NCBI GenBank assembly: GCA_958450365.1 | Contig: CAUEEP010000930.1 | Location: 1,228,501 to 1,292,500 of the forward strand | DNA: 64,000 bases | Direction of reading: 5' to 3' | Origin: Mesorhabditis belari | Taxonomy: Eukaryota; Nematoda; Chromadorea; Rhabditida; Rhabditidae | In this document: in pieces, positions 46,885-59,509 of the stretch | Layout: each line of letters begins with the position of its first letter | How positions within the stretch are numbered: position 1 is the first letter of the stretch | Notes under the pieces: model-generated | Database searches by the model: none | What the model was told of the DNA's origin: nothing | Seen by the model: only the letters and a program-made list of their open reading frames with translations | Translations under genes and position numbers: made by a program

Positions 46885-47120
46885 ACTTCTAACTCGGGTA
46901 ATTAAACGGGCCGATGAGCATTTCTGACAGCCTTTATTCTAGACAGTGTACCAGACACCGCTTTTTCCTACAAGCGACGAGAAAAGAACACACACTTCGA
47001 TATGTGCGTTCTCTCCATGTCTCTTGTAGAAAAAAAATTGGTGTTTGGCACACTGCCCCGGATAAAGGCTGTCAGAAATGGTTCTCGGCTGGTTTAATTA
47101 CCCAAGTTTTGCACAAAAGT
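46885..47120. mobile_element. MITE A, best full foldback copy
   Basis: Left arm about 46892-46992 ('cgggtaattaaacgg' to 'gagaaaagaacacacac') and right arm about 47003-47112 ('tgcgttctctccatgtctct' to 'ctggtttaattacccaagtt') are imperfect reverse complements around a 10-base spacer. A second small palindrome follows at about 47188-47260 ('ctctctaatagta' against 'tactattagagag'). Confidence 0.85.
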
Positions 47121-50100
47121 GCTTCGAACATCTTCTCACTATCAGAATAACAAATGTTTACCCTATTCTCTTTAATAGTAGTGCACTCTCTAATAGTATT
47201 GCGGTCCAGGAGGGGGTTGAAAAAATAGTAGTGCGTACTACTATTAGAGAGAATACGGTATCTGCAAATCCGCCAATTTCCAAAGGATATTTCGAGCTCG
47301 CAAAGGATGAGTCAATGCTTTTGAAATTCTTCCAAGAAAGCTTTTCGGAAGTGAAAAGTTGCGACACTTAGACACGAAAAGCTACCGTTTCTCAAAAGGC
47401 CAGCAAAGCCCCAGTTGAAATGGGAAACGAAAAGAATAGAGGAAAGGGAAAGGGAAACGATGATCACACTCATTTTTCTTTTTTGTTCTAAAACGGGGGG
47501 TAAAGCCGCAAAGGGGTAAAGCCTGCACTAATGCTTTCTATAAAAAGGAGAAGGAGAGGGGTGGGTAGGGTAGGACCAAGACCAGGGTCGGCATTGGCTC
47601 TAAGGCGACGAGGATTCACGCCTAAGCCTTTCCCCTCGCCTCGCATTCTCTCCTTTCAGATGCCCACCACTGATATGCGCAAGGATTACCGGTTCAAGGC
47701 TCAAATTTCACCCATTTTCAGCTTCACCCCTTGCTAGCCGATTCAGAGATTGAAACCCAGGGATTTTAGAGTTTCTAGGAAGCCACCGTAAGGCTTGTAA
47801 GTTAACTGCTTATTCAGGATTTGTGTTAAAGGACTAAACGCACTATTCCCTGGTAAACTGAATTTTTCATTTCCTTATGATAATGGTAGCAAGAAAATAG
47901 AGAATCGAGTATGCCAGAAAGGGTGTATTTGAGTTGATCACAAAGTGCATACAGAAAACGCCAATAGTTAGCTGAAATTCTTGAGCTCAATGAAAGGAAA
48001 GGGTTGAGGGAAATCGATTGAAATTTGGCTTTTAGTGGCTACGGTATTCCTCTGATGGAATGAATGTGGGTAAGATCGGCATTTATCACATCAACGAGAA
48101 CGGGCTGGGGAAAAGACCACCATGCTAAAGAAATGAAAAGGAAAAGGATGGGGAACCGTCATCATTTCATTTTTGATCGCGAAAAATCATTGATTTTTTT
48201 CAGATTGTGATCATAATTTTCCTCTAACATCAAAAACTGGAAAAATTCGATAAACGCTCGGCTTCTGGTACACTGATCCCTACGTCTCAACTTTCAAAGC
48301 CACCGTAATCTGTCTCTAGTTTTTATCCAATTTTTGAATAGTTCTCGTGCATTTCGGGAGCCCTCACCGAAGCAGGCCAAAAATAAAGAAAAGATTACGG
48401 TAGTTTCTAAAAATTGACACGTTTTAGGAAACTCTAGAAATCTGAACCTATAAAATCACTCGTTTCTACCGTACTCTCAAAAAGGAGCTTTGTAGTCAGA
48501 AACAAGAAACAGACTTCTCTCAATTTCGTGCAAAACCGTCACAAGTGATTTGGAAAGGGGAGAACACAGCAGCAAAAAGGAAAAGTGTGAGAAGCAGGCA
48601 ATAACATCGATTCGTTTCCACCTTTTGTGATCAATCATTCAATGCGGATTGCCCCTTTCATTCGCACTACGGTAACGAGCGAAACGAGAGCTTCCCCCAG
48701 TCACAATTCACTCGATTTGCGTATGAGACAAGAGATCAAAAGCTTTGAGTGAAGATTAGGCTCTGATTCTTATTGCTTTTCAGGCTGCTAGAGCAGTTTT
48801 AAAATGCTCTAATAGCAACAGTTTAAAAAATGATAAATCTTGTGAGTCCGTAGTTGAATTCTCCCTCAATCTGAATTCGAAAACTTCACTGCATCATCTT
48901 CAGCACACCAAGAGGTCGAATCCCAAATCCCCTTATCACTTATCGATTCATTCACTGATATCCCCTCGATTCCCGGAAGATTCCCTGCTCTCCTTCACAT
49001 ACGTGTTAATGCGTGATGGCATGCTTTTGTCGAGTCGTATTTGGCTTATTTTCTGAAAATTTTCATTTGAATATTTTTTAAATTCTCAAAAATTCAAAAA
49101 GTTTCCTCAGAAAGAAAAGAAAATTCATTCTCATTCATTTCTTTTTATTTTATTAATGATTTATCGTCTGATGGTTTAACTTGAAAAAAGTGAGTGTTAG
49201 TGCCTGATTTTTGTTGGGTATGTAGGCAACGTGTTAATGCGTGATCTTTCTCCATCTTTTCCTTTTCTAGGCAAATCCCCTCGAGATTTCGCATATCCAC
49301 ATTCCATTTGTCACCCGTGCCGACATTGAAAGGAGACTCAAGAGAGATTTCTCCCTCTTTTCACAAAGCCCAAATCGGTGACAACAGATCGCACGCCGAT
49401 ACGGGGGCTCTTCTGCCAAAAAGGAGAGTGGAAAGGGGAAGGACCCACACACCAAAATTCACTTCAAATTGATTCGGGGGCTGTTTGGGAAAGTATAGAT
49501 TTGTATTATCACTTTACATTAGTTGCATAAGAAACAGTATTGTTTGTGCTTGTGTAACCCTGTTTGTGGATAAGAAACGTTTGTGTCAAATATGCAATAA
49601 CTTTCCTGGAGCACACATCCTATCCTGGATTGTACAAATCAAAAGCTCAAAAATCTTTATTTTCTTAAGAATATCCGTATATGCAAATTTGTCACTATTT
49701 AGGCTAAAAAAATGGCGTATGTAAAAAAAGAAAATGAGATTAACACGAACGAACAAATAAACGAACCCGTGCGTAGATAAATCGGTATACCAAAAAGAGC
49801 AAAAAATGGGGAAATAGGTAGAAGATAAATGGAGATGAAGAGGAAAAAACATAAAAATGACAAATGCAACACGTAACCCTGCAGAAGAAGTTATATATAT
49901 AAAAGGAGCATACCGTGATACCCGCAAAAGACCCCACAATGTAAATTTAAAGAGCTACGTGACGATTCTACAGCCTATTACAGGTATTACGGTAGCCAGG
50001 GAGAGAAAAAGAGAAAGACCGGGGGAAAATTGGGCCAATACATTGTATACAAAAGAAATTTTTTCAGATCTAGATATTTGTTGGGGCGAATGGGGTGATA

Positions 50101-50370
50101 TAAAAAGAAAAGATCGCAAAAAAAGAGGGTCACATAACAAAAGAAAATGATGATGGGGTCAAATATGGGGAAAATTGTAGTTTTTTGAGGGAAAAGGAGA
50201 AATAACCAGGGAAACGACTAGGGAATTAATGATTGAGGACTAAGAAATGAGAAGGGAAATGAATGAGCATTTAAAGAAAGATAGGAAAATGAGAAAGCCA
50301 TAAATTTTGAGACAATTGGATAATACTGAGATGAGATGTTGTTGTTGCTTTTGATTTGATTTTGTAGCGT

Positions 50371-53165
50371 TCAGCGATTGTTCTCCCACGACGCACTACA
50401 GATCTCGCGATCCCATTCCTCGCGAAACTTCAAATAGATGCGCACCGGAGCAAAAGCGTCTTCGCGCTAAAAAAAATGGTTGGCAAAATTTATTAGAGGC
50501 TATATTTTATCGTACGATTTTAAATATCTATTCAGGTGCAGCATCACAACAACAATTTGAAATCTCAAAAAAAAAATCATGGAAACTTACCGGATCATGT
50601 GCTCCTTTCTGGAAGGTCGCATCCTCAAGCACCCGTTCGACAAGCAATTTCAATGGTGGACACCGCGTCATCGCTACCAGTTTACGAACCGGCTAAAATA
50701 GATGAAATTCATTGATTTTTTAAATAAAGAAAATCTACAGTGATAAAGCTCGTCTTGTGATTTACCTCATAGTAAGCAGTGTCACGAATGAAATGTGGAG
50801 GATGTTCGAGTCGGAGAATCTAAAAAAAAATAGATGTTAGCACAATATTTTCACTACTGTCTTACACAATTTAATTTTGGCCTACTTGACTAATCCATAT
50901 TCAAAAAAACTCGCCTTGAGATCATTTTCAAGTCCGTGACCAACGAGGATCGACTTTGAGACGAGGCGAACCACCTCCATGCGCACTTTTGAGAATGGTG
51001 GAGCTATAAGACAATAGTTATATCTAAATTCTAAATTCCAAAGAAAGTTCACACTAACCATTTTTCAAGTGATGTTCTTCAATGCCCGAGACAAAAGTAC
51101 GATAATCGGTAACTTGTGCGTGTGGACGTACATACGAATCGTAGATCACCTGAAAGAAGCAGGAGACGCTTTTTAGTAAAACAAAAGAATCTCGCCTTTC
51201 CCCCTTTATCCACAATGGACACTCGTGCAAGTGCGTGCTTCTTTCCCTCGGTGCCAACACCAACCATCTCACAATCGAGTCCCAAAACCTAAAAAGAGAC
51301 CAGTTAATTGAAATAAAAAATATTTCAAACCGGTCGAGCTTGTGTGCGAAAGAGCTTCTCGAGTCGAGGTTCCAAATTGAGAACCCTAAATGCAAAGCGT
51401 TTATATTTCAGAATATTTTAACTTAAGAACTTTTCAGTCGACTCAGCACCGAAAAGTGCAAAATTGTAGTTACCTGCTAGCGCTAGATGTTTGAACAATC
51501 GACGATGGTGGTGGCAAATGCTGCGATAAAAGGTTCGGTGGTGAGAGACGACCATTTGATTGATTAATTTCTGAAGCAAATACTTTAGCATTAGTCAATT
51601 AATCGAGCTTTGATTAAAACAGAAAAAATTCTATTGGGCTATTCTATTGAGTTAGTCTTAATAAAAACGATAAAGCTACGAACTTTTGTATCCTGTATTT
51701 TGAAAGAATTGCGGCTCTTCGTTGATATTTTTTGGTCCCAATGGTGGTGGCGTGACTTTTGGTGGCTGGTTGTGCATTTGCTAAACAATTAGATTGAGTA
51801 AAAGTGCAAGTAAATAAAAGATGAAGTAGGCCCAACTAATTCTGATCAGGGTTTTGAACAATCTTGTTAACGTTTTTCAGCATAATATTCAAAAAAAAAA
51901 CAAAGCACAAACCTTTTCCCCAATATTCGGATTCACCCAATGATACCGTGAATCGGGTGGCATCCTTTTCTGCACTCGGCAATATCCTTCCACCTGTTGT
52001 ACCATTCGCAAGTCGTGTGGAGGAGAGTTTCTAAATGAAATAATATGAAAATGCATTCAAAAATGACCAAAAAAAGTCTAAAACTGTGAACTAATAAGTA
52101 AAAACAGAACTACAAAGGTATCCTTGTGTAAACTTTTGGAAAAGATAGATAAACAACGCTATTCCTTTGACCAAACAAAGTTGTAAAAACTGGGCAGATC
52201 AATATGACATGTGAGAGTGAAAAGTTTGCGTCACTAAAATAATTGCGAAACTCGGCAAAGACTTTGGGGTTTTTTTCTCTTTTCACGTGGAGGATATGCT
52301 GTTTTGGAACAAATTCTTCTTTTTACAAGAGTTACTCATATTTGCATTGATTTTAAAGGAGATCAACGATTTTTAATCCCATTTAAAATTTTTTTAAGGA
52401 TTATAAATGTGGAAATTGATGAGAATGAAGAAAAGAGCCGTTTGTATGCAAGTGCTAATACCAATTTTATAAAAAAATATCATTAAACCGTACATCATTT
52501 TTCCGTTTTTGTGCGCTGGTCGATGCGTTGAGTTCATATAAGTTTGCTGTTGTTGTTGAACGTTGTTCCTTCGACGATTCTCAAAACCATTAAACCGACG
52601 ACCGTTTTGATTTGGCTAAAAAGAAAAGGTGACGAATAAAAGGAATGTGTGATATCAGAAAGAAAGAGTTGATCGATTGGCATTAAACCCTCCCCCCAGC
52701 CACAGATTAATCGAAGCAAAGAGCGAGCTTAAGTCATAAATTCTGAAAATGACCGCAATTCGGAAAAAAGTAATTTCGAAAAGGCGTCACTAGTGATCAA
52801 ATGGAAAGTATTGTAACTTCCAGATTAAGATTAAGTAAGATTAAGTAAGATTAAGTAAGATTAAGTAAGATTAAGTAAGATTAAGTAAGATTAAGTAAGA
52901 TTAAGTAAGATTAAGTAAGATTAAGTAAGATTAAGTAAGCTACAGTAAGATTAAGCAAATATGTTCTAAAGCTATTCCTTTTGCACTTCAATACAAATAC
53001 CGCAATCCAAACCCGAATAAATCCAATACGAGCGGGTTGAGGCGGCGGTGGTAGATGCTGATAGCCGAACGCGCCAGGATACGCTAAACAATGAAATAAT
53101 GTGTGCATGTGCATGTGAAATCGAGACAGCTCACCCCGGTTATCCGGCGGGAAAATTGACACGTA
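50371..53165 (-). CDS. REXO4-like 3'-5' exonuclease a, with a Pro/Gln-rich N-terminus (first exon not found)
   Basis: Exons chain in phase from about 53165 ('YVSIFPPDNR', 'AYPGAFGYQHLPPPPQPARI', 'NVQQQQQTYMN', 'EGYCRVQKRMPPDSRYHWVN') into a DEDDh exonuclease domain: Exo I 'VLGLDCEMVGVGTEGKK' (51290-51197), 'VIYDSYVRPHAQVTDYRTF', Exo II 'ILVGHGLENDLK' (about 50915), 'FIRDTAYYE', and Exo III 'KGAHDPREDAFAPVRIYLKF', so the acidic residues and the His are present. The stop is at 50371. The family trims structured RNA such as pre-rRNA; it is probably nuclear or nucleolar. Two introns use GC donors (after GGK near 51197 and after ENDLK near 50915). A 10-bp tandem array fills one intron. The start codon lies upstream of 53165 and was not resolved. 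Confidence 0.8.
52829..52948. repeat. 10-bp tandem repeat (gattaagtaa)
   Basis: About eleven near-perfect units inside an intron of REXO4-like gene a. A low-copy variant ends the array ('gctacagtaagattaagc'). Confidence 0.95.
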
Positions 53166-53680
53166 GCTAAAAAAAACGTGATCACAGAATAAAGAATTTA
53201 ATGATTAAAAAACAAAATTTCAAAATGCCACCAACTAAAAAGGCGGCAAGAACCAGCAAGGAAACATACGAGTGAATAAATGTTTTTTTTCACTCATCAC
53301 TCAGTTTTTCGACTTTTAAAATGCAAAACTACGGCCTTAAACGTAAGTTCGTGCTTTTTAAATGTAAATTTTTATCAACTCACCAAAAATAGAGAAATGC
53401 CACGATTGAAAGAAGCAAAATGCATATCTAAACTTTGTTTTTAGGTCCACGTTTTCGATTTTTTTCATTCATTTTATATTTCAAAAATTCGGCCGACCTC
53501 GAGCCCGCTGAACTCTGGCTGCATTCTGCCTGCAAGTGAAATATGGCATTTGTTGAAAGATTCGAGAAAAAGGCACAGAATAAGGATCAAACCAAAATCT
53601 TTAAAATTGCACACAGAAAAACAACATTTATTCATGAAATAACAAATTGAAGTAACAAACAACAAACATTACCACATTTT

Positions 53681-54933
53681 CTACTTGTATCGCGCAATCT
53701 CGTCCTCGATTTTCTTCTTGTACATCTGATATATTCGGAGTGCCACTCGAGCGTCAGTGACCTAAAAGAAAATGGAATGCATTTAGTCTACTCATTTAGT
53801 ATAAAACCACAATTTTCTTCAAAACACGATTTTCCTTACCGAATCGTGTTCTCCTTGTTGAATTTGAATTCCTAGCAATTTCTCGGCGTACAGTTTCAAT
53901 GGCGGAAACTTTCCACATTGTGCCTCGTTTCGCAAACACTAAAGCTTATCGTTTATCCTATTTCTAACTGACCTTGACTTCTATTTCTAACTGACCTTGA
54001 CTTTTGCCGTATCACGCGTTAATTTCTTTGGATGATCCAATTGTAAAACCTAAAATATCAACATCATAAATTAGTGATACCTACTGTAGAACTTGCCCTG
54101 TAGTCGTTATGCAAAGCATGTCCGACAATCGTTCTCCCGCTGAATAACTCGCACACCTCGTTTCGGACTTTTTGAAAAGTTTCCGCTAAACGTTATTCAA
54201 AATTAGGATGCCTGATAGTAACAATCTAAGTACCTGTAATAAGATGAGCTGGTCGAATGCCGGAAACATGAGTGCGAAAATCGGTGACTTTCTCTTTTGG
54301 CTTCACATATTTATCGTAAACGACCTAAAGAATGAAAAGTAAACTTTCCTAGCTCATTCAACCAACCTTTCCTTGTTCATTCACAATAGATACTCTCGCC
54401 AAAGCGTCCTCTTTTCCTCCTACACCGGTGCCCACATATTCTAAATTTAGCCTGAAGTCGATGAAAAAGTTGAAACAAACCACAATCAAGAGCCATCACC
54501 GGTGTTGGAGCACCACTAAAACAAAGATATTGGCTTTCAACAACTAAAACCGCATTAGGATTAACTCAAATTCAAATCTCAATCTCAAATCCATATTACT
54601 ACATTGAGCTTTAACCTGTCTCTATTGCTTGAAATGACGATTGTGTCCTCTTCTTGTGCGAGTTTTGCTCGCTTTTCGGCTTCTGCCTTCTCCATTGCAA
54701 ATTTTCGCTTTCTCGCGTTTACTTTTGGCTAAGATGCAAAAGTAGGACATTCAAAAAAATTACAAATTACCGGAGCTGTCGTTTTTGATGTCGCCGCGGC
54801 ATTTGGTTTCTCCTCTCGCATTTTCTAAATTCCATTAGAATAGACTGCAATTTTTAAAACTTACCATTTGTAAAACTTTCCAGGCAGTATCGACTTTGGC
54901 CGGGTCGATTTTCTTTGTACCCTGAGGAGCCAT
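53681..54933 (-). CDS. REXO4-like 3'-5' exonuclease b
   Basis: Exons from ATG 54933 ('[20 protein letters not shown]') through a Lys/Glu-rich nuclear-type linker ('[20 protein letters not shown]') into a DEDDh domain: '[16 protein letters not shown]' (Exo I, with an intron splitting the Glu codon), '[13 protein letters not shown]', '[20 protein letters not shown]', '[13 protein letters not shown]' (Exo II), '[16 protein letters not shown]', then '[19 protein letters not shown]' (Exo III) and 'EIARYK' with a stop at 53681. About 270 residues, nearer the usual REXO4 length than gene a. It is the better match to the ancestral REXO4. One intron (after HNDYR, near 54113) uses a GC donor at the same position as in gene a. 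145 bp downstream of NDUFAF5. Confidence 0.87.
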
Positions 54934-55077
54934 GCTAAATCAAAAGTGGGTAAAATCTTTTCCACAACTATCCTTCGCAGTTCAGAGCAAGATTTAGATA
55001 GATCGTCAAAACTAGACTCAGAAAAGCATAGCTTCATCAAATAAATCTTTATTCTACAATCTAATTGTTTACATTTT

Positions 55078-56740
55078 TCATTTCTTTTTCTTGTCGTGCT
55101 CTTCTGATAGCTTCTTCTGATATTCGGGATCTTCGACCATCTTTGAGATGTCCTTCAATGAGGCGTTTTGTGAGCCTCTTTTTGCTGGCTTTGGCGAATT
55201 CGGACCTATGATTTAGATGTCAAATGAAGTAAAGCTTAGCTCGAGCTCTAAGGTCAAGAGCATTTCCCACCTGGTTTCCATCCAATCCAAGAAACTATTC
55301 GAAAAGTCGCCGGATAAACATCATCCTTCGCGTACATCGACTACAACAATTTGAACTTACTATAGTTGAAAAGGAAGAAATTTACTTTATAAATTGCCTC
55401 CGCCGCTAACAGCACATCCCTTCGTATACTTGATGATCGTCTAGAGAAATCTTTTATAAAAAGCCCAAAAGAAACCAACTTGTAAGTGCAATTAGACTCT
55501 GCCATCAATTGCAGATCGTAAAGTAGTGCAAACATATTTGGAAATCCTATCTAAAGTCTTCTTAGTCAAGTAACACATCTTAAATCTTGCCTGTACATCA
55601 TCGGTATCTAACGTCACTAGTTCAAATCCGGCTTTTCCAAGAAGACTACCAACGTCGTTTGCCTTCACAAATGGAGAAATATGCGCTCCGACGCCTCCTA
55701 ATCGTTCAAGCTGAAAAGCAAAACAATAATTGGTACTGTAGACTAAACAGACTTGAAAACCCACCTCCGCTAACTGTAACGAACATCTCAACTCGTAAAG
55801 CGTATCCTCCATCAACATACATCCAATGAAAGGACAATCTTCTTTTAATAATGAAAAACATCGTCTAAACCTAAATAATTTGATATAATTTTTAAATTGG
55901 ATACTAATTACCATCCTGGCAAATCGTTGATCCAATGTGCGGATAAGGAGCTTAACAGCAAATCGAATGATGCCGGTGCAAATGAAGCCAGTGTTTCCTC
56001 ATCACACGCAACTCTTTCTACCGTTACCTACATTCCATTCACAGCAGCTAATGTAACATGACTAATAACATGTAATTAAGGTTAGCATCTAAAAATACCC
56101 CTTCATCTAAGCAACCGTTGCTTCGTTTCACCATTTCCTCACTAATATCACACTGAACGAGATGACGGACGTTTTCCTGGAATATGTTTATGAAAAAAAG
56201 CTCAATGTAATGTTATTTTCTTGTGATATCCAACTAAATAGGGCTATTTAGGAAAATCTCTCAAATTGAGAATACACCCCGTTCAACCAAACCCACTTTT
56301 ATCAAATGAGGCGCTATAAAACCTGTCCCACAACCGATGTCAAGCACCCTCTCGTTAACTTTTGTTAGATCAAAGACCTTAAACAAATCAATTAATACCT
56401 AATCAATAGGTAACAACTTACTTTATCCGCAATCCTCCATCCAATTTCTTCTCTTAAACTGGTCGCCGCCACATAGTTTGGCTGTTGAACGGCCCAATCG
56501 CGTTGTTTTTGTTTGAGTTCGCGATCGAATATCTGAAGTAAGTGATAGAAGTTGAGCTACTACGAGGGTTTGTCTTCAAAATTAAGAGCTCAAACAATGA
56601 TTAGTTTAAAATCTAGTTAATCACAAAAAGACATGATTACGGTAGCCTACCCTCATTTGCGCCAAAAGTGCTTCTGTAGTTCCACTCGATGAGGTCTGTG
56701 AACGACATTGAAGTATGGGTCGTACGAAAGTCCTTAACAT
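55078..56740 (-). CDS. NDUFAF5: NDUFAF5, complex I assembly hydroxylase (SAM-fold)
   Basis: ATG 56740 opens a basic, Ser/Arg-rich mitochondrial presequence ('MLRTFVRPILQCRSQTSSSG'). Next come 'IFDRELKQKQRDWAVQQ', the SAM-binding glycine motif 'VLDIGCGTGFIAPHLIK', 'CDISEEMVKRS', 'LLSSLSAHWINDLPGW', 'CPFIGCMLMEDTLYELRCSL', 'GGVGAHISPF', and the C-terminal 'AAEAIYK' and 'FRIVSWIGWKPG' blocks. About 350 residues in some nine exons. In the family this methyltransferase-fold protein hydroxylates an Arg of NDUFS7 early in complex I assembly in the mitochondrial matrix. A Lys-rich tail of about 30 residues ('EEHDKKKK') extends past the usual end. ALG3 ends 252 bp upstream. Confidence 0.93.
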
Positions 56741-56991
56741 CAAAGTTTTGCTTCTAAAATACCTATCATTAAACAAAAATTTTTTTAATAAAGATACGTT
56801 GCTGCAAACAAAATCCGCAAACAACTATACCACAATAAGTAACATTTATCAGGCATAAGTAACCATAAAATTGAATCACAATGAAATCCCCGCATAAGCT
56901 TAAGGAAAAAACAACAATCTAAAAATTTAATGCATAACAAAAGAACTATTCAATAAAAATAAATAAGATAATTTAAATATACAACAACTTT

Positions 56992-59269
56992 TTACATGAC
57001 TTTATTCTTGCGTTTGATGTGCATTTGCCGAGTGTAGACCAAATAGGCAAGAATCCCGAAATGAATTAGATGCAACACTAAATGGTTTTAAATAATGAAA
57101 GGCTTTTCTCACCGTCCTACCTAGGCGTAACTAAATAGTTGCAAACCTATGTTACTGCATTTACAAAATTTACCTAAAGATGAAGCATTTGTCGAAGGGT
57201 ACGTATTCCAACACCATTCCACACAGAGCAAGACCAAAACTCTAGACAAAAAAGTGTTTCAGCCAATAAAATCCACTTACTTCCAAATTATCGAAATCCA
57301 AGGCACATTAAAATTTGCTTTGGTATCAGCTGGAGCAGGATAATTAAAAAAAAGAAGAAACGGGAGCTGATGATAGTACCTAAATTTAACTTTACTTTAA
57401 AAAAAACATTTGCAACATACCAAGAATAAAACTGATAGTGAAGCGAACGGGCACACGCAATTCCGATCAGATTGCACGTAAACATCGCAAACATTGTATC
57501 TGAAAAATCTATATTCAGGCTTGATTTTGTAAACTTACCAGCGACACCGGTTCTTGTACGAATTCCTCGTCGAAGCTCGGCAAAAGAAGAATACAATCCG
57601 CCGTGAGATTTAAAAACGAATAATCACACTAGGTACAGTATACAACACTACCTGAACCACATCGCAAATCCGAACACCAGCCAGAGAACCAACATCGTGA
57701 CTAATAGTGTCAGATGGAAGTATTGATTTAAGAAAAAATCTTCTGATAAGAATCTGAAACAAATATTAAAATATTCATTAATACAACAATACCTCCAATT
57801 GACGGTCCATTTGAAAAAGAATACTCGTCCAATGTCAAAGGATCGCTTGATATAAGACCATGGATCGTGTAGAAGAAATGGCAGGCCAACGTAGAACTAA
57901 AATGAAAATCTCACAATAATTCAGTGATTATTTTGACTTGCAATCAGTAATGCTTTGATCAGTTCAAATTAGGTCTTACACCTAGATTTTATTAACATTT
58001 TACCTGTAAAACCCCAGCAGCAGCTCCATAAACAATCGTCCACCAAATTCCTTTGTTCAACAATAAAAGACATCCCAACGCCGGCGTATACAAGAAAATG
58101 TTCATCTTAATCGAGAAAGCAGCACTAAAATCTATGGTGAAAATATTTAGATTTAAATCTCAACCTATAAAATAGAGCTCCAAGCAACCAATGTTGTGAA
58201 ATGAGAAAATTCAATGCAATGTAGAAGAGCATCATGGCCACGGGATCGTTGAACATACGAAGGACGAAAATCGCTGAAATTTATCTGTTAGTAAAAAGTA
58301 ACCAAACGACGATGAAATAACAAAATATCATACAGTGAATTCGATATCCTGTCAATGTCAATAAACACAACACAAATGGAGGCATCTAAAATTTGAAACA
58401 TAAATAAAAATACTGTAAAGCTCTAATAAAACGGAATAAGACCGAATATCATTATTGTCCGTCTTTTAAAGATTAAAATAAAAGATTTGCTCAAAATTTA
58501 CCTTATTCGACTTCCAATAAAGACGAAACACACTAAGTAAATTGACCAAGTAAAGAAACTAAACGCCAAATACTATGCACAATTCAAACAAAACCAACCA
58601 TGAAAATATATTGCCCCAGTCGAAGATCTTTCCCCTTATTTGTCAACGTGTAGAACATTCGATACGCAATTAAATGCCCACCGGGATATCTAAAACGTTA
58701 GTAGATCAACTTAAAAATTTTTAAACCTACACAATAGGACCTGTATCTCCCTCAATTTTCGAGTAGTTGAGTTCATGTTTTTTCACAAAACATTCAACTT
58801 GTTGCATGTAAGTCGACCAATCAATCTCCGTATCTAAAATGCTGAACTTTACATGATAATTGATAATTTTTTACACGTCAATTTATATATATACTTTATC
58901 CGACAAGGAAAAGTGACAATGCAAACAGATTGAACAGCGTAGACGAAGAAAGATAATTGATATACAAACACAACTACAATTAGACACGTGTATATATGGT
59001 ATTATTTAAAAATTTAGGAACAAATTTCTTAAGTATTGTTCAAGTATTTAAAAAAATGAAACTTTTAAACATCCAATCATGAGTAGCTATAAAACTTACA
59101 AGGTACTTTCTGAATAATCCCGTAGGTTATGACCGTTTCGGCGATGAATAACAAAAATCCAGTAATCGCTAATCTAAAAGAATACAATATGAAGCAAAAC
59201 AGAAAGCATTATTTACCCTTTCCCATTGACGGTGAAGAATAAGTGCACGAAATCACTCCATAAACTCAT
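56992..59269 (-). CDS. ALG3: ALG3, dolichyl-P-Man alpha-1,3-mannosyltransferase
   Basis: About ten exons from ATG 59269 ('MSLWSDFVHLFFTVNGKG') to 'QMHIKRKNKVM' and a stop at 56992. Diagnostic blocks: 'EIDWSTYMQQVECFV' and 'YSKIEGDTGPIVYPGGHL' (the luminal catalytic loop with its acidic residues), 'VLRMFNDPVAMM', 'FSIKMNIFLYTPALG', 'GLPFLLHDPWSYIKRSFDIG' and 'RVFFFKWTVNWRFLSED'. It is a multispanning ER protein of about 420 residues that adds the first luminal mannose to Man5GlcNAc2-PP-dolichol. It depends on dolichol, whose synthesis needs NUS1, also in this window. It lies between cactin (241 bp away) and NDUFAF5. Confidence 0.95.
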
Positions 59270-59509
59270 CTGAAAACAAACTTAGCATGTCTGATATAAA
59301 ATAAAATGTATTTTTACAGAGTCGAAAACCTAAAAAACGTGTTCACTTTGTGCTCTCAAAGACCCAAAAAGACAAAATCACCAAAACCCAAAGTAATGCT
59401 TTGCACTTGATTAGCACCTTGGTTAGCACCTTGATTTCGATCAAAAATATTTATTCCCTCATCAGCCGCAACAAAAAATAATGAAACAATAAATTTACGC
59501 ATTATAAGC

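Larger units (their letters stand above)
43014..50370. other. Gene-poor region upstream of the T-box gene
   Basis: 7.3 kb with no exon chain I could support. It contains MITE A copies, short tandem repeats and scattered palindromes. Because it lies 5' of a developmental regulator and 3' of the REXO4-like gene, it probably holds T-box enhancers, but none is identified. A direct repeat 'cgtgttaatgcgtgat' occurs near 49003 and 49230. Confidence 0.55.

Noticed and set aside
47531..47737. Arg-rich ORF with a tttcag-ATG near 47659
   Set aside because: The acceptor before 'MPTTDMRKDYRF' is suggestive, but no following exon or family could be found in the region.
53474..53530. First exon of REXO4-like gene a ('MQPEFSGLE')
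   Set aside because: Its donor is phase 0, whereas the exon ending near 53165 needs phase 2, so I left the start unresolved.
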